Source: Streptomyces sp. Root1304
Lineage (GTDB): Bacteria > Actinomycetota > Actinomycetes > Streptomycetales > Streptomycetaceae
NCBI RefSeq assembly: GCF_001426405.1
Contig: NZ_LMEP01000025.1
Location: 392,750-456,749 of the forward strand
Length of the DNA stretch: 64,000 nt
Reading direction: 5' to 3'
Part shown: piece by piece, positions 18,981 to 26,395 of the stretch
How the letters are laid out: each line of letters begins with the position of its first letter
How positions within the stretch are numbered: position 1 is the stretch's first letter
Program-made: the position numbers and the translations under genes
Notes under the pieces: generated by a model
The model's input: the letters and a program-made list of their open reading frames with translations, nothing else
Told to the model about the DNA's origin: nothing
Database searches by the model: none

Positions 18981-19350
18981 AGCGCGTGTTCCGGGGGCGG
19001 CCGGACCCGGTGCGAGGGTGCCCTCCGGACCCGGTACACTGGTCCGGATTGCTGCGTCCCGTGCCCGGCCCCGGTCGGCACCACCAGAACGGGACAGTCA
19101 GCCGGAGACCCGGCCCTCGGGCGGGGTTTCCAGGAGCGTCGCGCACCTTCGAAGGTGTCGCGTGCCACCCATCACCCCCCGGATTCCCGGGACCGGCGAT
19201 GGGTCGTTCGCGTGCTGCACGTATGTGCCCAGACCTGGGAGCGGCTGCCCGACAGGTCCGTCCCGTACGGACCCGGAAGGTTTCCCGGCTGCGGATGCGA
19301 CCTCCCCTAACCCTGGTGAAGCCGTTTCGTTCAGATAGAGAGGTTGGTTC
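18981..19350 (+). promoter_or_regulatory. Long leader and promoter region of rpsD
   Basis: These 370 bases contain no convincing gene. TACACT (19035-19040) is a possible -10, though no clear -35 stands 17 bp upstream. Downstream are several possible RNA helices: GGAGACCC with GGGTTTCC (about 19104-19131, one G-U pair), the perfect palindrome CACCTTCGAAGGTG (19144-19157, inside a longer imperfect one), and GGTCCGT/ACGGACC (19255-19261 with 19267-19273). Ribosomal protein S4 represses its own mRNA in several bacteria, so a structured autoregulatory leader is plausible; I cannot match it to a known S4 leader consensus. Confidence 0.45.
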
Positions 19351-19965
19351 ATGCCGAACCAGTCCCGTCCCAAGGTCAAGAAGTCGCGTGCCCTCGGCAT
19401 CGCGCTGACCCCGAAGGCCGTCAAGTACTTCGAGGCCCGCCCCTACCCGCCGGGCGAGCACGGCCGTGGCCGCAAGCAGAACTCGGACTACAAGGTCCGT
19501 CTGCTCGAGAAGCAGCGTCTGCGCGCCCAGTACGACATCAGCGAGCGCCAGATGGCCCGCGCCTACGACCGTGCCAAGAAGGCCGAGGGCAAGACGGGCG
19601 AGGCGCTGGTCGTCGAGCTCGAGCGTCGCCTCGACGCCCTGGTCCTGCGTTCGGGCATCGCCCGCACCATCTACCAGGCCCGCCAGATGGTCGTCCACGG
19701 CCACATCCAGGTCAACGGTGGCAAGGTCGACAAGCCGTCGTTCCGCGTCCGTCCCGACGACGTCGTGATGGTCCGCGAGCGCAGCCGCACCAAGCCGCTG
19801 TTCGAGATGGCCCGCGAGGGTGGCTTCGCCGCCGACGGCGAGACCCCGCGCTACCTGCAGGTCAACCTGAAGGCCCTGGCCTTCCGCCTCGACCGCGACC
19901 CGAACCGCAAGGAAATCCCGGTCATCTGCGACGAGCAGCTGGTCGTCGAGTACTACGCCCGCTGA
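19351..19965 (+). CDS. rpsD: 30S ribosomal protein S4
   Basis: This 204-residue primary 16S-binding protein of the small subunit has the S4 RNA-binding block LRSGIARTIYQARQMVVHGH followed by IQVNGGKVDKPSFRVRPDD. The N-terminus lacks the zinc-type CxxC cluster found in some S4 proteins, so this is the Cys-minus form. It is a single gene here, not in the alpha operon with rpoA, which is the usual arrangement in streptomycetes. AGAGAGGTTGGTTC gives the ribosome site. It converges with the AfsR-like ATPase gene 34 bases on. Confidence 0.97.
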   Translation: MPNQSRPKVKKSRALGIALTPKAVKYFEARPYPPGEHGRGRKQNSDYKVRLLEKQRLRAQYDISERQMARAYDRAKKAEGKTGEALVVELERRLDALVLRSGIARTIYQARQMVVHGHIQVNGGKVDKPSFRVRPDDVVMVRERSRTKPLFEMAREGGFAADGETPRYLQVNLKALAFRLDRDPNRKEIPVICDEQLVVEYYAR

Positions 19966-19999
19966 TCCCAGCACGGCAGTAGTACCGCCCACGCGGTGT

Positions 20000-22198
20000 T
20001 CAGCCCGCCGCTTCCCCGCCCTTACCGGTGGGGGAGCCGGCGGGCTTCCGCGTTCCCGGGAGCACCGCCGCCCTCGCCGTACGGAAGGGACGCGGGGCGG
20101 ACGACTCCACCGGACCGCCGAGGCCCGGGCCTCGGCCGGCCGCGAGCGCCCGCTCCACCGCCTCCGCCGCCGAAAGGCCCTGGCCCTCCCGGAACGCGAC
20201 GCCGTACGCCGCGGCCCCCAGAGCCTCCGTCGCCCGCTGCTCGCACAGCGTCCGCGGCCCGTCGAACGCCGCCGAACCGAAGAGCCGGACGCCCACCGTG
20301 TCCCACATCGGCACCGCCGCCCCCTGCAGGACCGCCGCCTCCGCCGGATCGTCCTCGTACGCCGTCACCAGCGCCAGCAGTTCGACCGCCAGCACCAGAC
20401 CGACCAGGTCACGGAAGGTGTGGTTGATCAGGACGCTCTCGGTGAGCAGCTCCCGCGCCTCCCCGTACGCGCCCCGCGTCCACGCCGCGTACCCCAGGAC
20501 GTAGAGGGCGTACGCCCGGCTCCACAGCTCGCCCCGCTCCTCGCAGATCTCCCGGACCTCCCGGCACAGCGCGACCGCCGCCTCCAGGTCGCCCCGGAAG
20601 GCCCGCGCGAGCGCCACCTCGATCTGCCCCATCAGCACGTTGCTGTTCAGCTCGCCCAGTTCCCGGTAGGCGACGAGCGCCCGGCCGATCAGCTCCTCGG
20701 CGCGCGGCAGATCGTCCGTGAGCAGCGCCAGACAGCCCAGCCGGTGCGTCGCGTACGCCTCCGCGAGGGCGTTCCCCGAGGACCGAGCCCGCTCCCCGCA
20801 CTCGTGGAGCGCCGCCACCGCCGCCGTACCGTCCCCCTGGAGCACGGTCGTGTACCCCAGCACCCAGAGCGCCTTCAGTCGCGCCTCCTCGTGCCCGGAC
20901 TCCAGCGCGAGCGCCCGCTCCAGCCAGTGCCGACCCTCCGAGAGCCGTCCGCAGCCCACCCACGCGAACCAGAGCGTGCCCGCCAGGTGCTGGGCGAGGT
21001 GCGCGTCCTCCGGGAGTTCCAGACACAGGTCGAGGGCCGCCCGCAGATGGGGGAGCGCCGCCTCCGTACGGACGGCCACCTCGGCCTGACGCGGACTGAA
21101 CCACTCCAGCTCGCACCAGGTCGCCAGGCCCATGTACCAGTCACGGTGCCGCCGCCGCATCCGCTCCGTGTCGCCGAGCGCCGCGAGCCACTCCGCCCCG
21201 TACGCGCCGACGGTGTCGAGCATCCGGTACGCGGGGCCGACCCGGGTGTCCTCCCGGGTCAGCAGCGACTGCGCGAGCAGCCCCCCGAGCAGGTCGAGGA
21301 CCCGTTCGGGCGGCAGCTCCGGGCCGCCGCACACGTACTCCACCGCCTCCAGGTCGAAGGGGCCCGGGAACACCGAGAGGCGCGCCCAGAGCAGCCGCTC
21401 CTCCGGGGTGCACAGCTCATGGCTCCAGCCGATCGCCGTCCGCAGCGTCCGATGGCGGGGGAGTGCCCCGCGCACCCCGTCCGTGAGCAGCCGGAACCGG
21501 TCGTCGAGCCGGTGCAGCAGCTGCTCGACGGAGAGGAGGGGCAGCCGCCCGGCCGCCAGTTCGAGGGCCAGCGGAATCCCGTCGAGCCGTCGGCACACCT
21601 CGCGTACGGCCTCCGCCCCGGCGGCGAACGGCGCCTGCCCGGCGACGGGTCCGGCGCCCGGCAGCGCCGGGGCCCCCGCCTCCGACGCCCGCTCCGCGAG
21701 CAGCGCCACCGCGTCCTCCTCGGCCAGCGGCGCCAGCGGGAACACCGCCTCGCCCGCCACCCGCAGCGGCCGGCGGCCGACCGCCAGGACGGTCAGCCCG
21801 GGAGCGTGTTCGAGCAGCTCGCGGACCAGCTCCGCGCAGGGCTCCACCACGTGCTCGAAACCGTCCACGACCAGCAGCGTCCGCCGCTCCGCGAGATGGT
21901 CGAGGAGCACCTCGCGCGGCGCGCGCGGGGTGTGGTCGGTCAGGCCGAACGCCTCGACCAGGGCGTGCTCGATCAGCTCGGGGTCGCGCAGGGGCGCGAG
22001 ACCGGCCAGCCGGACCCCGTCGCCGTAGCGTTTCTGCGCTTCTCGGGCGGTGGCCAGGGCAAGCCGGGTCTTGCCGACGCCCCCCACGCCCACGACCGTG
22101 ACCAGGCGGGATGTGTCGAGGAGCGCCGTCAGGGCGGCCCGTTCGGCGGCCCGTCCGACGAACCGGTTCAGCTCCGCCGGGAGATTGCTCCGTCGCAT
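20000..22198 (-). CDS. AfsR/LuxR-type STAND ATPase without a DNA-binding domain
   Basis: The 732-residue protein starts MRRSNLPAELNRFVGRAAE, the linker seen before the NB-ARC domain of AfsR-like and large LuxR-like regulators. The P-loop GVGGVGKT is at 37-44 and Walker B LLVVDGFEHV at 108-117; a winged-helix part and a TPR-like helical array fill about 270-660. There is no SARP/BTAD domain before the ATPase, and the C-terminus ends in a Pro/Gly/Arg-rich tail instead of a LuxR helix-turn-helix. It may therefore act through a partner or be a degenerate regulator. I chose ATG 22198; the frame extends to 22237 but that part is not family-like. Its 3' end lies in a hairpin. Confidence 0.85.
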   Translation of the reverse strand: MRRSNLPAELNRFVGRAAERAALTALLDTSRLVTVVGVGGVGKTRLALATAREAQKRYGDGVRLAGLAPLRDPELIEHALVEAFGLTDHTPRAPREVLLDHLAERRTLLVVDGFEHVVEPCAELVRELLEHAPGLTVLAVGRRPLRVAGEAVFPLAPLAEEDAVALLAERASEAGAPALPGAGPVAGQAPFAAGAEAVREVCRRLDGIPLALELAAGRLPLLSVEQLLHRLDDRFRLLTDGVRGALPRHRTLRTAIGWSHELCTPEERLLWARLSVFPGPFDLEAVEYVCGGPELPPERVLDLLGGLLAQSLLTREDTRVGPAYRMLDTVGAYGAEWLAALGDTERMRRRHRDWYMGLATWCELEWFSPRQAEVAVRTEAALPHLRAALDLCLELPEDAHLAQHLAGTLWFAWVGCGRLSEGRHWLERALALESGHEEARLKALWVLGYTTVLQGDGTAAVAALHECGERARSSGNALAEAYATHRLGCLALLTDDLPRAEELIGRALVAYRELGELNSNVLMGQIEVALARAFRGDLEAAVALCREVREICEERGELWSRAYALYVLGYAAWTRGAYGEARELLTESVLINHTFRDLVGLVLAVELLALVTAYEDDPAEAAVLQGAAVPMWDTVGVRLFGSAAFDGPRTLCEQRATEALGAAAYGVAFREGQGLSAAEAVERALAAGRGPGLGGPVESSAPRPFRTARAAVLPGTRKPAGSPTGKGGEAAG
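20002..20046. terminator. Hairpin after rpsD, formed by the 3' coding end of the ATPase gene
   Basis: AGCCCGCCG (20002-20010) pairs with CGGCGGGCT (20038-20046), and CTTCCCC (20011-20017) pairs nearly with GGGGGAG (20030-20036). It starts 36 bases after the rpsD stop. On the other strand it covers the last 15 codons of the ATPase gene, so it is a shared terminator that encodes protein on one side. Confidence 0.55.
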
Positions 22199-22356
22199 GG
22201 GACACGGAGCGTACCCACCCGGACGCGCTCCGTACAATCGGTTCCCGTAACTCCCGTCCCACGGGCGGTAATGCGGTACGGCATGGCGGCCGTGGCGCGA
22301 TAGGGTCGGGAGACGACTTTTCGCAAGGGCCCAACGACAGCAGAGAGCGGTGCAGA

Positions 22357-22794
22357 GTGACCGGTGGAGAGGTTGCCGGGATCCTGGTGGCCGTCTTCTG
22401 GGCGATCCTGGTCTCCTTCCTCGCCGTGGTGCTGGTGAGGCTGGCGCAGACGCTCAGGGCGACCACCAAGCTGGTGGCGGACGTGACCGAACAGGCCGTC
22501 CCCCTGCTGGCCGACGCCTCCGCGACCGTGCGCTCGGCACAGACCCAGCTCGACCGGGTCGACGCCATCGCCACGGACGTCCAGGAGGTCACCTCCAACG
22601 CCTCCGCGCTCTCCTCCACCGTCGCCTCCACCTTCGGCGGCCCCCTCGTCAAGGTCGCCGCCTTCGGCTACGGCGTGCGCAAGGCGCTCGGCCGGGAGCG
22701 GGACGGCGAGGACGCGCCGAGGGCCTCCGCGCGACGTACTGTCATCGTCGGCCGTACCGTGCCGTCCTCGCGACGCCGGAAGCAGAAGGGCTGA
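22357..22794 (+). CDS. DUF948 domain membrane protein
   Basis: This 145-residue protein has an N-terminal membrane helix (about 6-28, ILVAVFWAILVSFLAVVLVR) followed by the DUF948 region, an amphipathic helix resembling a methyl-accepting signalling helix (TLRATTKLVADVTEQAVPLLAD and on), and a basic C-tail. DUF948 proteins have no established function; B. subtilis YtxG is a relative. GTG 22357 is the best start, being next to the membrane helix and after AGAGAGCGG. It ends six bases before the next gene, with which it forms a pair upstream of alaS in streptomycetes. Confidence 0.85.
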   Translation: MTGGEVAGILVAVFWAILVSFLAVVLVRLAQTLRATTKLVADVTEQAVPLLADASATVRSAQTQLDRVDAIATDVQEVTSNASALSSTVASTFGGPLVKVAAFGYGVRKALGRERDGEDAPRASARRTVIVGRTVPSSRRRKQKG

Positions 22795-22800
22795 ACCGCG

Positions 22801-23157
22801 ATGTTCCGCCGCACGTTCTGGTTCACGGCCGGCGCAGCCGCCGGCGTGTGGGCCACCACCAAGGTCAACCGGAAGCTCAAGCAGCTGACCCCCGAGAGCC
22901 TCGCGGCCCAGGCGGCGAACAAGGCCGTCGAGACCGGTCACCGGCTCAAGGACTTCGCCCTCGACGTGAGGGCGGGCATGGTCCAGCGGGAAGCCGAACT
23001 GGAGGAGGCGCTGGGCCTCGACGCACCCGTCGACCCGGGCCCCGCCCAGGGCCGGGAGCTCCCGGAGCCGCGCCGCAGGGCCGCACTCGGCCCCACCTCG
23101 CACCCGACCACGCATTCAATCCCCACGATCTCGTACAACCGGAATGAGGACCACTGA
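22801..23157 (+). CDS. DUF6167-type small membrane protein
   Basis: The 118-residue protein begins with a short membrane-like helix (FRRTFWFTAGAAAGVWATT) and continues with a charged helical part and a Pro/Arg tail. I recognise it as the small protein (DUF6167) that stands between the DUF948 gene and alaS in Streptomyces; its function is unknown. Its stop overlaps the alaS ATG by one base (TGATGG), so alaS translation may be coupled to it. The charged helix and the partner's DUF948 helix suggest they could act together at the membrane; that is inference. Confidence 0.8.
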   Translation: MFRRTFWFTAGAAAGVWATTKVNRKLKQLTPESLAAQAANKAVETGHRLKDFALDVRAGMVQREAELEEALGLDAPVDPGPAQGRELPEPRRRAALGPTSHPTTHSIPTISYNRNEDH

Positions 23158-25826
23158 TGGAGTCGGCTGAAATCCGCCGCCGCTGGCTGAGCTTCTTCGA
23201 GGAGCGCGGGCACACCGTCGTCCCTTCGGCGTCGCTCATCGCGGACGACCCGACTCTGCTGCTCGTCCCCGCCGGCATGGTGCCCTTCAAGCCCTACTTC
23301 CTGGGCGAGGTCAAGCCGCCGTTCTCGCGCGCCTCCAGCGTGCAGAAGTGCGTGCGCACGCCCGACATCGAAGAGGTCGGCAAGACCACCCGCCACGGCA
23401 CGTTCTTCCAGATGTGCGGCAACTTCTCCTTCGGCGACTACTTCAAGGAAGGCGCCATCAAGCTCGCCTGGGAGCTGCTGACCAGCTCCCTGGAGCACGG
23501 TGGCTACGCCCTCGACCCGGAGAAGCTCTGGATCACCGTCTACGAGCAGGACGACGAGGCGGAGCGCATCTGGCGCGACGTCGTCGGCGTCCCCGCCGAG
23601 CGCATCCAGCGCCTCGGCATGGGCCCGAACTTCTGGTCCATGGGCGTCCCCGGCCCCTGTGGCCCCTGCTCCGAGATCAACTACGACCGCGGCCCCGAGT
23701 TCGGTGTCGAGGGCGGCCCGGCCGTCAACGACGAGCGGTACGTCGAGATCTGGAACCTCGTCTTCATGCAGTACGAGCGCGGCGAGGGCTCCGGCAAGGA
23801 CGACTTCCCGATCCTCGGGGACCTGCCCGCCAAGAACATCGACACGGGCCTCGGCCTGGAGCGCCTGGCGATGATCCTCCAGGGCGTCCAGAACATGTAC
23901 GAGACGGACACCCTCAAGGTCGTCATCGACAAGGCCACCGAGCTGACCGGCGTCGACTACGGCAGGAACCACGACAGCGACGTCTCGCTGCGCGTGGTCG
24001 CCGACCACATGCGCACCTCCGTGATGCTCATCGGCGACGGCGTCACCCCCGGCAACGAGGGCCGCGGCTACGTGCTGCGCCGCATCATGCGCCGCGCCGT
24101 CCGCAACATGCGTCTCCTCGGCGCCACCGGTCCGGTCGTCCAGGAACTCGTCGACACCGTGATCAACACGATGGGCGAGCAGTACCCGGAGCTGGTCACC
24201 GACCGCAAGCGGATCGAGACCGTCGCCCTCGCCGAAGAGGCCGCCTTCCTGAAGGCCCTCAAGGGCGGCACCAACATCCTCGACACCGCGGTGACCGAGA
24301 CCAAGGCCGCCGGCGGCACGATCCTCGCCGGCGAGAAGGCCTTCCTGCTCCACGACACCTGGGGCTTCCCGATCGACCTCACCCTGGAGATGGCCGCCGA
24401 ACAGGGCCTCGCCGTGGACGAGGACGGCTTCCGCCGCCTGATGAAGGAGCAGCGGGACCGGGCCAAGGCCGACGCCAAGGCCAAGAAGACCGGTCACGCC
24501 GACATGACCGCGTACCGGGAGATCGCCGACGGCAACGGCGCCACCGAGTTCACCGGCTACACCAACACCGAGGGCGAGACCACGGTCGTCGGTCTGCTCG
24601 TGAACGGCGTCCCGTCGCCGGCCGCCTCCGAGGGCGACGAGGTCGAGGTCGTCCTCGACCGCACCCCGTTCTACGCCGAGGGCGGCGGCCAGATCGCCGA
24701 CCAGGGCCGGATCAAGCTGCACAGCGGTGCCGTCATCGACATCCGTGACGTGCAGCAGCCCGTCCCGGGCGTCTCCGTACACAAGGGTTCCGTGCAGGTC
24801 GGCGAGGTCACCGTGGGTGCCACCGCCTACGCCGCCATCGACGTGCGCCGCCGCCGGGCCATCGCCCGCGCCCACTCGGCCACCCACCTGACGCACCAGG
24901 CGCTGCGCGACGCCCTCGGCCCGACGGCCGCCCAGGCCGGTTCCGAGAACCAGCCCGGTCGCTTCCGCTTCGACTTCGGTTCGCCGAACGCCGTCCCGGG
25001 CGCGGTCCTCACCGACGTCGAGCAGAAGATCAACGAGGTCCTCTCGCGCGAGCTGGAGGTCCACGCGGAGGTCATGCCGATCGACGAGGCCAAGCGCCAG
25101 GGCGCCATCGCCGAGTTCGGCGAGAAGTACGGCGAGAAGGTCCGCGTCGTCACCATCGGCGACTTCTCCAAGGAGCTGTGCGGCGGCACGCACGTCCACA
25201 ACACCGCCCAGCTGGGTCTGGTGAAGCTGCTCGGCGAGTCGTCCATCGGCTCCGGCGTGCGCCGCATCGAGGCCCTCGTCGGTGTCGACGCGTACAACTT
25301 CCTCGCCAGGGAGCACACGGTCGTCGCCCAGCTCCAGGAGCTGGTCAAGGGACGTCCGGAGGAGCTGCCGGAGAAGATCTCCACCATGCTCGGCAAGCTG
25401 AAGGACGCCGAGAAGGAGATCGAGAAGTTCCGCGCGGAGAAGGTCCTCCAGGCCGCCGCCGGGCTCGTCGACTCCGCCCAGGACGTCCGCGGTGTGGCCC
25501 TGGTGACCGGTCAGGTCCCGGACGGCACCGGCGCCGACGACCTGCGCAAGCTGGTCCTCGACGTGCGCGGGCGCATCTCCGGCGGCCGGCCGGCCGTCGT
25601 GGCCCTGTTCACCACGGTCAACGGCAAGCCGCTCACGGTCATCGCCACCAACGAGGCCGCCCGCGAGCGCGGTCTCAAGGCCGGCGAGCTGGTCCGCACG
25701 GCCGCCAAGACCCTCGGTGGCGGTGGCGGCGGCAAGCCGGACGTCGCCCAGGGCGGCGGCCAGAACCCGGCGGCCGTCGGCGAGGCCATCGCCGCCGTCG
25801 AGCGCCTCGTGGTGGAGACGGCGTGA
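23157..25826 (+). CDS. alaS: Alanyl-tRNA synthetase
   Basis: This 889-residue class II synthetase begins MESAEIRRRWLSFFEERGH and has the aminoacylation domain with VQKCVRTPDIEEVG and FFQMCGNFSFGDYFKE. The editing domain carries the metal motif HSATHLTHQAL (around residue 573) and CGGTHVHNT (around 675), so mischarged Ser/Gly can be cleared. A C-terminal DHHA1-type domain ends in a Gly-rich stretch (GGGGGGKPDVAQGGGQNP). Length is normal. Its stop overlaps the GTG of ruvX. Confidence 0.97.
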   Translation: MESAEIRRRWLSFFEERGHTVVPSASLIADDPTLLLVPAGMVPFKPYFLGEVKPPFSRASSVQKCVRTPDIEEVGKTTRHGTFFQMCGNFSFGDYFKEGAIKLAWELLTSSLEHGGYALDPEKLWITVYEQDDEAERIWRDVVGVPAERIQRLGMGPNFWSMGVPGPCGPCSEINYDRGPEFGVEGGPAVNDERYVEIWNLVFMQYERGEGSGKDDFPILGDLPAKNIDTGLGLERLAMILQGVQNMYETDTLKVVIDKATELTGVDYGRNHDSDVSLRVVADHMRTSVMLIGDGVTPGNEGRGYVLRRIMRRAVRNMRLLGATGPVVQELVDTVINTMGEQYPELVTDRKRIETVALAEEAAFLKALKGGTNILDTAVTETKAAGGTILAGEKAFLLHDTWGFPIDLTLEMAAEQGLAVDEDGFRRLMKEQRDRAKADAKAKKTGHADMTAYREIADGNGATEFTGYTNTEGETTVVGLLVNGVPSPAASEGDEVEVVLDRTPFYAEGGGQIADQGRIKLHSGAVIDIRDVQQPVPGVSVHKGSVQVGEVTVGATAYAAIDVRRRRAIARAHSATHLTHQALRDALGPTAAQAGSENQPGRFRFDFGSPNAVPGAVLTDVEQKINEVLSRELEVHAEVMPIDEAKRQGAIAEFGEKYGEKVRVVTIGDFSKELCGGTHVHNTAQLGLVKLLGESSIGSGVRRIEALVGVDAYNFLAREHTVVAQLQELVKGRPEELPEKISTMLGKLKDAEKEIEKFRAEKVLQAAAGLVDSAQDVRGVALVTGQVPDGTGADDLRKLVLDVRGRISGGRPAVVALFTTVNGKPLTVIATNEAARERGLKAGELVRTAAKTLGGGGGGKPDVAQGGGQNPAAVGEAIAAVERLVVETA

Positions 25827-26293
25827 CGATGCGTCGCGGACGCCGTATCGCGGTGGACGTCGGGGACGCCCGGATCGGGGTCGCCTCGTGCGACCCCGAC
25901 GGGGTCCTCGCCACGCCGGTGGAGACCGTGCCGGGACGCGACGTCCCGGCCGCCCACCGGCGGCTCCGCCAGATCGTCGAGGAGTACGAGCCCATCGAGG
26001 TCGTCGTGGGCCTGCCCCGCTCGCTCAGCGGGCGGGAGGGCCCGGCCGCGACCAAGGTCCGTGCGTTCGCGGGGGAGATGGCGCGCGGGATCGCCCCGGT
26101 CCCCGTCCGTCTGGTCGACGAGCGGATGACCACGGTCACCGCGACCCAGGGGCTGCGGGCCTCGGGAGTGAAGGCGAAGAAGGGGCGGTCCGTCATCGAC
26201 CAGGCCGCCGCTGTGATCATCCTTCAGAACGCTCTTGAGTCCGAACGGGTATCAGGTAATCCGCCCGGTGAGGGCGTCGAAGTGGTCATCTGA
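25823..26293 (+). CDS. ruvX: RNase H-fold nuclease YqgF/RuvX
   Basis: The 156-residue protein has an RNase H-like fold with Asp in IAVDVGDARIGVA, Glu in EVVVGLPRSLSG, the VDERMTTVTA block, and the last Asp in SVIDQAAAVIILQ. YqgF (RuvX) is essential in many bacteria and is linked to pre-16S rRNA end processing, with a proposed role as an alternative resolvase. GTG 25823 overlaps the alaS TGA (GTGA); an ATG two codons further is the alternative. The alaS-ruvX-mltG-aro order is conserved in actinobacteria. Confidence 0.93.
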   Translation: MTMRRGRRIAVDVGDARIGVASCDPDGVLATPVETVPGRDVPAAHRRLRQIVEEYEPIEVVVGLPRSLSGREGPAATKVRAFAGEMARGIAPVPVRLVDERMTTVTATQGLRASGVKAKKGRSVIDQAAAVIILQNALESERVSGNPPGEGVEVVI

Positions 26294-26395
26294 TCGCGAT
26301 ACGGTAACGTTCCGCGCGATGCGGCGGTGTTCGAACAGCTGCCGCACTACGTAGAGGCGGATCGTCCGGAAGCCTCGCGGCTGTTTTGGGGATCG

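Noticed and set aside
18981..19350. tRNA or other stable RNA gene before rpsD
   Set aside because: No cloverleaf or T-loop motif is visible; the helices are more consistent with an mRNA leader.
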